A stretch of DNA of 34,952 nucleotides from Candidatus Zipacnadia bacterium (lineage in GTDB: Bacteria > Armatimonadota > Zipacnadia > Zipacnadales > UBA5352). Below are positions 1 through 6,715 of the stretch, piece by piece (within the stretch, counting starts at the first letter, position 1; each line of letters opens with the position of its first letter). The position numbers were made by a program, and so were the translations under genes. The notes under the pieces are model-generated. The model saw nothing but the letters and a program-made list of their open reading frames with translations. It did no database searches and was not told the DNA's origin. Location of the stretch: assembly GCA_029821635.1 (NCBI GenBank), contig JALGSW010000025.1, forward strand, positions 1 through 34,952, in the 5' to 3' direction.

Positions 1-93
<93 letters not shown>

Positions 94-804
94 TCAGTCA
101 GTCGCGATTGGGCGGGCCTTCTCAGGAAGATTCGCGGCCACGGTCAGCACGCCCTCCCGCGGGTCGCCGTAGTTGGCCGCGCTGCCCTCGACGAGGCGGT
201 ACGCCGCCACCGCGCAGGCGGTCGCGTCGAGCTCGTCAGCGGCCATGAACGCGAAGTCCGCCTCGACGCCCGCCTCGCGCAGCGCCGTCACGCGCGCGAT
301 GCGCCCCGCGCGTGTGGACTTCGGCGGCGGCAGCCCGCCAAGCAGCGCGACGAAATCCGCGTAGGGGTAGGACTCGATCACGCAGGGAGGCTTCGCGCAT
401 GGGTGAAGCGAGTAGTCGGCGTAGCCCGCGCTAATCAGGCCACAGTACCACGCGAAGCCCTCTTCGAGCCACGCCTTCAGCCAAGGGGGCTTGCATCTCG
501 GCGTCTGGTAGATGCTCACGCCGCGTCGCATCAGCTCGTACTCGGCGGAGCGGCACTTCGTGTACTTCCCGGCCGGAGGCGGGGGCTCGAGCGCGTCTCG
601 GAACCCGTCGCAGGTCATCAGGCCCTTGCTGAGAGAGCGCGACGCGTCCACGGCGATGACGGCTTCGGGGTAGCGGGTGGCAAGCTCGGGGGCGGTGGCG
701 GCCGGGTCTGAGGAAGCGAGCACCTCGACCTCGCGCAGGCCGTCATCGAGGACCACGATGTCGGAGGGGCGCGCAGCGGCGACGTCGATGCCGATGAAGT
801 GCAT
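94..804 (-). CDS. DUF429 family protein (predicted RNase H-like nuclease)
   Basis: The protein has 236 residues. It matches the DUF429 pattern: FIGIDVA at 3-9, IAVDAS at 50-55, CRSAEYELMRRG at 84-95, ESYPYADF at 144-151, and a C-terminal DELDATACAVAAY from residue 190. Acidic residues D7, D53, D190 and D193 sit where an RNase H-like fold would place its metal ligands. The family is predicted to be a nuclease, but its substrate is not established. The start is supported by AGGAGG five bases before the ATG. No signal peptide or membrane segment is visible, so it is probably cytoplasmic. The stop is 15 bp before the HIT gene start. A palindromic repeat lies about 36 bp upstream of its start. Confidence 0.8.
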   Translation of the reverse strand: MHFIGIDVAAARPSDIVVLDDGLREVEVLASSDPAATAPELATRYPEAVIAVDASRSLSKGLMTCDGFRDALEPPPPAGKYTKCRSAEYELMRRGVSIYQTPRCKPPWLKAWLEEGFAWYCGLISAGYADYSLHPCAKPPCVIESYPYADFVALLGGLPPPKSTRAGRIARVTALREAGVEADFAFMAADELDATACAVAAYRLVEGSAANYGDPREGVLTVAANLPEKARPIATD

Positions 805-839
805 GGGGGCCTCCTGTGACCGACGGTCAAGGCAACCAC

Positions 840-866
840 TGACAGGCTGGAAAGCCTGTCCTACGA
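840..866. repeat. Palindromic repeat, copy 1 (GACAGGCT-GGAA-AGCCTGTC)
   Basis: An 8-bp perfect stem with a GGAA loop occupies 841-860 and is followed by CTACG. A nearly identical copy lies at 3186-3212, inside the carboxypeptidase-like gene; the stem regions differ by one base (T for C). Here it is in the gap between the mreB-like stop and the DUF429 start, both on the minus strand. It could act as an mRNA hairpin between the two genes, but it has no T-run to make it a clear terminator. Confidence 0.8.
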
Positions 867-889
867 ACGACTGCAGCGCCGACGAGAGC

Positions 890-1906
890 CTACCTCGTGA
901 AGCGTCGGCCGTCGAGGCTCAGGGCTTCGAGGTCGTTGAGGATCGCTTCGAGGCCGAGGATCGTGCAGGACATCGGGTCTGGGGCGGGCGTGAAGTGCAG
1001 CGCCAGCTCCTCGGAGAGCAGATCGGTGATGCCGCGGAGCTGGGCGCAGCCGCCGGTGAGGATCGAGTCCACCTGGGTGATCTCGTCGAGTTGGCGCTCG
1101 GGAAGCGAGTCGAGGATCCACAGCACCTCGGCGGCCACGGGCTTGAGCGACGCGCGCATCAGCTCGACGATCCCCTCGAGCTTCTGACCGCCGTTGTTGT
1201 CGCCATCCTGCAGGTCCGACAGCCGCACCTGCTCGCCGACCATCTCCTGGGTAAGCGCGCCGGCCATGATCTTGATGTCCTCGGCGCGCGCGCTCCCGAT
1301 GCCGATGCGGTAGCGGCGCCGCGCGTAGCGGCGGATCGCCTCATCGAGGTCGTCGCCGCCGAAGTGCAGCGACTCGCCGGCCGCGACCATGCCCATCGAG
1401 ACCACGCCGATGTCCGTCGCGCCCGCGCCCATGTCCACGATCAGCCGGCACTGCGGCTGGTCCATCGGTACGCCCGCGCCGATCGCCCCCGCGAGCGCCC
1501 GCGGGACGGTGATCACCTCGCCCGCGCCGGCGGCCTTGAGCGCGTTCATCAGCGCTCGCCGCTCGACCTGCGTCGCGCGCGTGGGCTCACCGGTGACCAC
1601 CGTCGGCGCGATGAGCGGACGGTGCCCGAGGGCCTTGTGGATGAGGTGCCGCAGGAGGATGACGGCCGCGTCGAAGTCGGCCACCACCCCGCCTGTCAGC
1701 GGCCGCACCACCTCAACGTCGCTGACCTCACGGTCGAGCATCTGCTTGGCTTCCGAGCCGTAGGCGATCGGGCGACGTCGCTCGGTCTCGAAGGCAATCA
1801 CCGTGGGCTCACGCACGACGAGACCCGCGCCCTGTACGCTGATATGGCAGGTCGCGGTGCCGACGTCGATTGCCAGCCGTCGCTTCCAGGGCAGCAAACG
1901 GAGCAA
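890..1906 (-). CDS. MreB-like actin-family ATPase (divergent)
   Basis: The 338-residue length matches MreB/Mbl. Actin-fold motifs are visible in order: phosphate-1 loop AIDVGTATCHI (12-22), RPLTGGVVADFDAA (68-81), AAGAGEVITVPRALAGAIGAG (residues 125-145), phosphate-2 DMGAGATDIGVVS (158-170), and GGDDLDEAI (183-191). MreB forms membrane-bound filaments that direct wall synthesis. Two sites deviate: the usual EP before AAAIGAG reads VP (V134), and the DIGGGTT loop reads DMGAGAT. Slow or absent ATP hydrolysis is therefore possible. The start is a TTG at 1906; a TGA three codons upstream excludes a longer form. No mreC or mreD is adjacent. The gene diverges from the oxidoreductase at 2069, and a candidate promoter lies at 1965-1993. 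Confidence 0.85.
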   Translation of the reverse strand: MLRLLPWKRRLAIDVGTATCHISVQGAGLVVREPTVIAFETERRRPIAYGSEAKQMLDREVSDVEVVRPLTGGVVADFDAAVILLRHLIHKALGHRPLIAPTVVTGEPTRATQVERRALMNALKAAGAGEVITVPRALAGAIGAGVPMDQPQCRLIVDMGAGATDIGVVSMGMVAAGESLHFGGDDLDEAIRRYARRRYRIGIGSARAEDIKIMAGALTQEMVGEQVRLSDLQDGDNNGGQKLEGIVELMRASLKPVAAEVLWILDSLPERQLDEITQVDSILTGGCAQLRGITDLLSEELALHFTPAPDPMSCTILGLEAILNDLEALSLDGRRFTR

Positions 1907-1964
1907 GCAGCGTCAGGCCCTTCGCACGCGGAGAGTCGTGGCAAATTCGTCACACATGGGCGCG

Positions 1965-1993
1965 AGTGTAGCACAGGGCCGCGCAAAACGCAA
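1965..1993 (-). promoter_or_regulatory. Candidate sigma70-type promoter for the MreB-like gene
   Basis: On the minus strand a TTGCGT box (1993-1988) is followed after exactly 17 bp by TACACT (1970-1965), which matches the -10 consensus well. Transcription would start near 1958, giving a leader of about 50 bases before the TTG start at 1906. The -35 box matches only three consensus positions, so this is a moderate call. Confidence 0.45.
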
Positions 1994-2068
1994 TTCAGGA
2001 GGACCCGAGCCCGGCCCCGGCGAACGGCCTCACGCATAGGCTGCACGGACGTCCAGGAGGCGACTCGT

Positions 2069-3037
2069 ATGGTCAGAATCGGCGTGATCGGCTGCGGGAA
2101 TATCATGCGCAACGCGCACATCGGGCCCACGCTCGGAGAGCATCCGGACGTGGAGCTCGTCGCGTACTACGACATCAACGCCGAGGCCGCCGAGGGCTTC
2201 GCGCGCGACGTCGGTGGCGAGGTGGTCGGCAGCGAGCGGGAAGTGTGCGAGCGCTCCGACGCGGTGTACATCGCCATCCCGCCCAACGCCCACGGACCCG
2301 CCGAGCAGGCCGCGCTGGAGACGGGAACGCACTTCTTCGTGGAGAAGCCCCAGGCGCTGGACCTCGGCTTCGCGCGGGAGGTGGCGGCGGAGGTCGAGCG
2401 CCTCGACCTGACCACCTGCGTCGGCTACCAGTGGCGGCACTCGCCTGCGGGCCAGGCCGTCCGCCAGGCCGTGCAGGCGAGCACCCCCGTGCTCGTCAAC
2501 ATGTGGTGGCACATGGGCACCCCGAAGCTGTTCTTCAACCGCTTCAAGGAGCGCTCGGGCGGGCAGGTCGTCGAGCAGGTCACGCACATCGTGGACACGA
2601 TGCGCTACGCGGTGGGGGAGATCGTCGAGGTCTTCGGCCGGCAGCGCAACGTGGTGCACCAGGACTGGGAGGATTGGGACAACGATGACGTCGGCGTGGC
2701 CTGCGTGCGCTTCGAGAGCGGGGCGCTGGGCACGATCACGAACTGCTACGCGTTGATCGACGGCGCACCCGGCGGCTCGGGCGCGGAGATCCTGTGCACC
2801 GACCGCCGCGTGTACTGGGAGGGCAAGAACGTGACCGTCCGCACCGCCGATGGTGAGGAGCGCGTGCCGCCCTTCGACGGGCAGCCTCAGCGCTGCGAGG
2901 ACCTTGCGTTCATCGAGGCCGTGAAGACCGGCGACCGTTCCGGTATCCTCTCGCCCTACTCCGACGGCCTGAAGACGCTCGCGGTCACCCTCGCCTGCGC
3001 GCAGTCCGGGGAGACGGGCACGCCGATCGGCATCTGA
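2069..3037 (+). CDS. Gfo/Idh/MocA family NAD(P)-dependent oxidoreductase
   Basis: The protein has 322 residues. The Rossmann motif GVIGCGNIMRNAH spans residues 5-17, and the family EKP motif is E92-K93-P94, whose lysine is the usual catalytic/cofactor residue. H173 and D176, in QVTHIVDTMRY, match the active-site HxxD of the second domain. Members oxidise or reduce sugars, inositols and related polyols; the substrate cannot be read here. The ATG at 2069 is chosen because AGGAGG at 2055-2060 precedes it and the Rossmann motif begins at once; the much longer upstream open frame is antisense to the MreB-like gene and is not used. It is followed after 13 bp by the M14-like gene, probably in one operon. 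Confidence 0.9.
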   Translation: MVRIGVIGCGNIMRNAHIGPTLGEHPDVELVAYYDINAEAAEGFARDVGGEVVGSEREVCERSDAVYIAIPPNAHGPAEQAALETGTHFFVEKPQALDLGFAREVAAEVERLDLTTCVGYQWRHSPAGQAVRQAVQASTPVLVNMWWHMGTPKLFFNRFKERSGGQVVEQVTHIVDTMRYAVGEIVEVFGRQRNVVHQDWEDWDNDDVGVACVRFESGALGTITNCYALIDGAPGGSGAEILCTDRRVYWEGKNVTVRTADGEERVPPFDGQPQRCEDLAFIEAVKTGDRSGILSPYSDGLKTLAVTLACAQSGETGTPIGI

Positions 3038-3050
3038 GGGAGGCGCGGCG

Positions 3051-4331
3051 ATGACCGGATGGTCATACGAGGACTGGCGACCTGGCGGCGAGCGCGCGAG
3101 CTTCGGCGACGTCACGCTCGACTCCACGCTGCACTGCGGCAACGGGCATGACTTCGCGCAGGTGCGTGCGCGAGAATCGCGCCGTGTGACAGGTTGGAAA
3201 GCCTGTCCTACGTACCGCTTCCGCGCGCGAACGGGGCTCGCGCCCTACGCGTGGCGCTTCCTGCTCGCGATCGACTCGCCCGGTGACGGTCGGGAGATCG
3301 TGCTGGAGGTCGCCGACTTCAACCACGAGGGCCGCACCCCGTGGCATGAGAGCGCCACCACGTACTCGCTCGACGATGGCGAGACGTGGCTGCCCTTCGA
3401 CACCGGCGCGCTGGAGATCGTGGACTGGACGCCCGGCGCACACGCGCACGGCCACGAGGCGATCGACGCCGCCTACGGCGACGCCTCGCACGTGCCCTAT
3501 GGCGTGCGCTACCGCCTGAAGCTCGACGCCCCGCGCGTGCTCTTCGCCTCCCCGACGCCCTTCACGCTCGACTACCGCGACCGCCTGCTCGCGCGGTTCG
3601 CCGAGGAGCGCCCGGATGTGGTGGCGCTGGCGACGGTCGCGCGATCGGCGCACTCCGACGCCACCGGCTACCCGGTGACGATGGCGCGCCTCACCGCGCC
3701 CGGCTCGTGGGCCGATCGCGACCGCGTCCTCATCGTCGCGGGCGAGCACCCCGCGGAGAGCGCCGGGCTCTACGCCTGCGAGGGCTTCATGCGCGAGGCG
3801 CTGGCGCGGCAGGACTGGCTGGAGCGCTGCGCGTTCTTCTTCGTGCCGGTGCTCAACGTAGACGGCGTCTTCTTCGGCCGCACATACTTCAACGTGTCGC
3901 CGGGCATCACCGACGGTCCGGGCGTCAACCTCTCCGCGACCTGGCACGAGCGCCCGGCGCGCGAGCAGCAGGACCTCTGGCGCTTCCTGCAGGAGCTGCG
4001 GCCGAGGCTGCTGGTGAGCCTGCACAACGGCCGCCACCGCAACCGCATGGATCAGTTCTGCGACCCGTCGCCGGAGACCGCCGCGATCAACGACGCGCTG
4101 CGGGCGCAGCTTGGCTTCGAACTGGTCGATGCCGGGCCGCCGCGCGCTCCCGCCCGTCTGCCGCGGGAGGCGATCGACCAGGGCCTGACGAAGCTGGGGT
4201 TCCTCACCGAGACTCTGCTGCTGGAGCGCCTGCCGGGCAGCCCGAGCTTCCGCGACAGCTACGTGGAGGTCGGACGGCAGCTTGCGCGCGGATACATCGG
4301 TGGGCTTGATGCGCTGAACGAGGTGTTGTGA
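3051..4331 (+). CDS. M14-type zinc carboxypeptidase-like protein with an in-frame repeat insertion
   Basis: The protein has 426 residues. The N-terminal ~150 residues look like the beta-rich domain found before some M14 carboxypeptidases. The catalytic half shows HxxE zinc ligands H233 and E236 (GEHPAES), an NVDG..FGR stretch, the third zinc ligand H325 (LVSLHNG), and a catalytic-type glutamate E387 (FLTETLL). M14 enzymes remove C-terminal residues from peptides or peptidoglycan stems. No signal peptide is seen. Residues 46-54 (VTGWKACPT) are encoded by a palindromic repeat also present at 840-866 and are probably a foreign insertion in the N-terminal domain. It sits 13 bp after the oxidoreductase and one base before the next gene, which suggests an operon. 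Confidence 0.8.
   Translation: MTGWSYEDWRPGGERASFGDVTLDSTLHCGNGHDFAQVRARESRRVTGWKACPTYRFRARTGLAPYAWRFLLAIDSPGDGREIVLEVADFNHEGRTPWHESATTYSLDDGETWLPFDTGALEIVDWTPGAHAHGHEAIDAAYGDASHVPYGVRYRLKLDAPRVLFASPTPFTLDYRDRLLARFAEERPDVVALATVARSAHSDATGYPVTMARLTAPGSWADRDRVLIVAGEHPAESAGLYACEGFMREALARQDWLERCAFFFVPVLNVDGVFFGRTYFNVSPGITDGPGVNLSATWHERPAREQQDLWRFLQELRPRLLVSLHNGRHRNRMDQFCDPSPETAAINDALRAQLGFELVDAGPPRAPARLPREAIDQGLTKLGFLTETLLLERLPGSPSFRDSYVEVGRQLARGYIGGLDALNEVL
3186..3212. repeat. Palindromic repeat, copy 2, inside a coding sequence
   Basis: The sequence at 3188-3207 (GACAGGTT-GGAA-AGCCTGTC), followed by CTACG, is nearly identical to the intergenic copy at 840-866. Here it lies in the reading frame of the M14-like gene and contributes nine residues without a stop or frameshift. 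One stem base is changed (T for C), which leaves a G-T wobble. Confidence 0.85.
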
Positions 4332-4332
4332 G

Positions 4333-5973
4333 ATGCTCTGCTTCCGCGCCGGGGACTTCATCACGAAGCTCCCGTGGTTCTACCACGGGTCGGGCTTCGA
4401 CCCACCCACGGAGAGCGACGTCTTCAGCTTCGAGGTGAACGGCCTCGACCTGCCCGCCGAGAGGCTCGCGCTCACGCTGGTGCTGGCCGAACCGTGCGAC
4501 TCGCTGGAGGTCAGTCGCGACGGCAGGCACTTCGCCGAGTGCCTCTCCCGAGGGGCGCTCGTGCCGATGGCCCCGGTGGACTCGAGCACCGGCCGCATCC
4601 GATTCTACTTCCGTTCCGGCGCGCCCGGCGCCACTTCGCCCGTGGCCGAGGTCTATCTGCACCCACTCGGCACGCGGCTGTCCGAGGTCCCCGCCGCCCC
4701 CGTCTTCGACGGCTACGTCCGCGACATCGGCGCGGCACAGAGCGAGGCGCTGAACCGCTGGGACGAGCTGTGGCCGATGCTGCAGCCCGCCGGTGCCCCG
4801 GACAGGGGCCTCCTGCATGAGATGCGCGGCGCTCTCCTGAGCTGGGCAGCCGCGCGGCAGGTCGACGACGAGACGGACCCGCACTTCGGCGCGGTCTACT
4901 CGGAGGAGGACAAGTACGACTTCCGCGATGCGGCCGCGGCGGCGGTGGCTTTCACTCGCGCCTGGCGGGAGACCGGCGACGGGGCCTGGCACGATCGAGC
5001 GCTCGCCGCTCGTCGCTACGTCTACCGCGGCCAGCATGACGAGGGCGAGCGGCTCGGCGGCTGGGCACACATGGTCTCGGGCGAGTGGGGCGGCGATCAT
5101 CAGACGAACTTCACGCGCATTACCCAGCCTCTGCCGCCGGTGGATGGCGTGGACACCGCGATCATCATCAACCTCCTGTGCCTGGCGATCGACGCGGCCC
5201 TCGAGCCCGAGGAGGAGGACCTCCGGCGCCTGCGCCTCGGGGCGGGGTGGATGCTGCGCAGCGAGCTTGCGCCGGGCGTGTTCGCGCACCACGAGGGCGC
5301 CACGCACGACTGTCAGAACTCCAACGCCCTCGCCGCAATGGCCCTCAGCCGCGCGTACAACACCCTCTGCCGATTTGGCGAGGACGCACCAGACGAATGG
5401 CTGGAGGCCGCGCACCGCGGCTTCGCGCACTTCCTCGAGGGCCAGGAGGCTATCGGCGTCTGGCCCTACCGCTTCGCCGAGATCGGCCGCGGGCAGCGCT
5501 TCGGCCAGCAGAACGTGCCCGACCAGGGGATGGGCCTGTATCACTTCCTCGCGGCCTGCGATGAGCTGGGCCTCACGCATCGCACGGACGTGCAGGAGGC
5601 GCTCAAGCGCGCCGCGCGCTGGTATCTGTGCACCTTGCGCATCGATGATCGCGAGCCGGGGCCGACGCTCGATCTGCAATACCAGTGCGAGGGCGGCGGA
5701 CTGCTGTTCTCCAGCTTCACGTGGTGCCGCTTCATGGCCGCCGCGGTGCTGCTGCGCATCGCGCGCCTGACGGACGAGCCCGAGCCCTGGCGGACGCTGG
5801 CGCTGCGCCTGATGGAGCATGTGCGCGCGAAGCTGTGGAACGAGTCCGACCCCGAGCGCGCGCCGGTTGTGTCGTCCTGCCGCCCGGACATCACTCTGCA
5901 GTCGTGGATCGCCGCGGCGGAGTGGGAGGCCGTCCTGCTCAGCGAGATGATCGACGGGCTGAGTCAGAGCTGA
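4333..5973 (+). CDS. Uncharacterised protein, beta N-domain plus helical toroid-like C-domain
   Basis: The protein has 546 residues and I do not recognise a named family with certainty. Residues 1-125 look like a beta-sandwich (short hydrophobic strands, few helices). From about 135 to the end it is helix-rich, with aromatic and acidic clusters such as VSGEWGGDHQTNFTR, EGATHDCQNSNALAAMALSRAY and GVWPYRFAEIGRGQ. These resemble (alpha/alpha)6 or (alpha/alpha)7 barrel glycan-active proteins (polysaccharide lyases, epimerases, unsaturated glucuronyl hydrolases). No signal peptide is present. It starts one base after the M14-like stop, so the two are almost certainly translated together with the upstream oxidoreductase. 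A sugar- or wall-fragment role is an inference from context. Confidence 0.65.
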   Translation: MLCFRAGDFITKLPWFYHGSGFDPPTESDVFSFEVNGLDLPAERLALTLVLAEPCDSLEVSRDGRHFAECLSRGALVPMAPVDSSTGRIRFYFRSGAPGATSPVAEVYLHPLGTRLSEVPAAPVFDGYVRDIGAAQSEALNRWDELWPMLQPAGAPDRGLLHEMRGALLSWAAARQVDDETDPHFGAVYSEEDKYDFRDAAAAAVAFTRAWRETGDGAWHDRALAARRYVYRGQHDEGERLGGWAHMVSGEWGGDHQTNFTRITQPLPPVDGVDTAIIINLLCLAIDAALEPEEEDLRRLRLGAGWMLRSELAPGVFAHHEGATHDCQNSNALAAMALSRAYNTLCRFGEDAPDEWLEAAHRGFAHFLEGQEAIGVWPYRFAEIGRGQRFGQQNVPDQGMGLYHFLAACDELGLTHRTDVQEALKRAARWYLCTLRIDDREPGPTLDLQYQCEGGGLLFSSFTWCRFMAAAVLLRIARLTDEPEPWRTLALRLMEHVRAKLWNESDPERAPVVSSCRPDITLQSWIAAAEWEAVLLSEMIDGLSQS

Positions 5974-6014
5974 CGTCAGACGCCGCGATCTGCGGGGAGG
6001 ATGGCGGAGAGGCG

Positions 6015-6161
6015 GTGGAGGGCACGAGTCGGCGAGCGCTGATCATCATGAATCCGGCGTCGGGGAACGGGCGCGGGCCCGAGCCGGCCATCGAGGCGTG
6101 CGGATCGCACCGGCGCGGCTGCGGGTGTGGGTGCCCGCCGGACGCTGATGCGCGTCAGTGA
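6015..6161 (+). pseudogene. Truncated diacylglycerol-kinase-like (YegS/LCB5 catalytic domain) N-terminus
   Basis: After a GTG at 6015 the frame reads ALIIMNPASGNGRG, the signature first strand and glycine-rich loop of the DAGK catalytic family of lipid kinases. The frame ends after 48 codons at a TGA (6159-6161), whereas family members have about 300 residues. The last 25 residues are low-complexity (cysteine- and glycine-rich). A shift of one base after about codon 24 gives RIAPARLRVWVPAG, which looks more natural, so a frameshift is likely too. The fragment abuts the zinc-ribbon gene on the opposite strand, which appears to have replaced the rest. It is most likely a decayed remnant. Confidence 0.5.
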
Positions 6162-6676
6162 GTCAGGAAGATCTCGTTCTTGCAGTAGGGGCAGACTGCG
6201 GTGTCCTTGCCGCCGAGTTCGAGCTTCGCGCCGCAGTTGGGGCAGCGGTCGGTCGGCATCTCCCCCGCGACCACCGAGTACACCCGCTGCGCGTCCCAGT
6301 TCACGTAGCCGGTGAACAGTTTCTTCGCCACGAGGTCATAGAGCGCCTCACGGACCTCCTGCGTCGATGCGCCGAGCTCCGCCGCGATCTCAGGCACGGT
6401 CGTTGAGCCTGCCGTCTCGATCATACTCAGGACGCGCGACTCGAACTGCACATCCTCCACATCGGCGACCCGCCTGAGCGCGCGCGCGCGCACGACCGCC
6501 CCGGCGATGCCCAGGCCCGCACCGACCGGCAGTCCGAAGACCAGCGCCCCGAAGATTGTTGCCGCGACGTCGAGCCGCCCCACCGCATGACCGATCAGAA
6601 AGAATACCGTCCAGCCGACCAGCCACACGGCTCCGGCGACGATCAGGCCCGTCCCGAGCGTCTTCCCAGATGACAT
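6155..6676 (-). CDS. Membrane protein with winged-helix-like segment and C-terminal zinc ribbon
   Basis: The protein has 173 residues. Two hydrophobic segments (about 7-30 and 38-63) suggest membrane anchoring. The middle part (about 76-125, ESRVLSMIE..TVPEIAAELGASTQEVREALYDLVAKKLFTGYV) looks like a winged helix, of the kind seen in small-subunit or PCI-like domains. The C-terminus carries CPNCG (about 144-148) and CPYC (about 162-165), a four-cysteine zinc ribbon. The start at 6676 is chosen because GGAGGT lies five bases before this ATG; the TTG just upstream is less likely. It is the last gene of the minus-strand cluster, 39 bp after the DUF2207 gene. A regulatory or assembly role beside DUF2207 is an inference. 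Confidence 0.7.
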   Translation of the reverse strand: MSSGKTLGTGLIVAGAVWLVGWTVFFLIGHAVGRLDVAATIFGALVFGLPVGAGLGIAGAVVRARALRRVADVEDVQFESRVLSMIETAGSTTVPEIAAELGASTQEVREALYDLVAKKLFTGYVNWDAQRVYSVVAGEMPTDRCPNCGAKLELGGKDTAVCPYCKNEIFLTH

Positions 6677-6715
6677 CAAGCACCTCCGAAGCTTCGTCCG
6701 CGCGTGCTTCCGTTG

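Noticed and set aside
677..2068. A long plus-strand open frame joined to the first Gfo/Idh gene
   Set aside because: It is antisense to the MreB-like gene, has arginine/histidine-rich low-complexity composition typical of GC-rich shadow frames, and the real start with AGGAGG is at 2069.
4204..5820. A 538-codon minus-strand open frame
   Set aside because: It is antisense to the M14-like and toroid-like genes. It has no family motif, whereas the plus-strand frames are coupled and show recognisable features.
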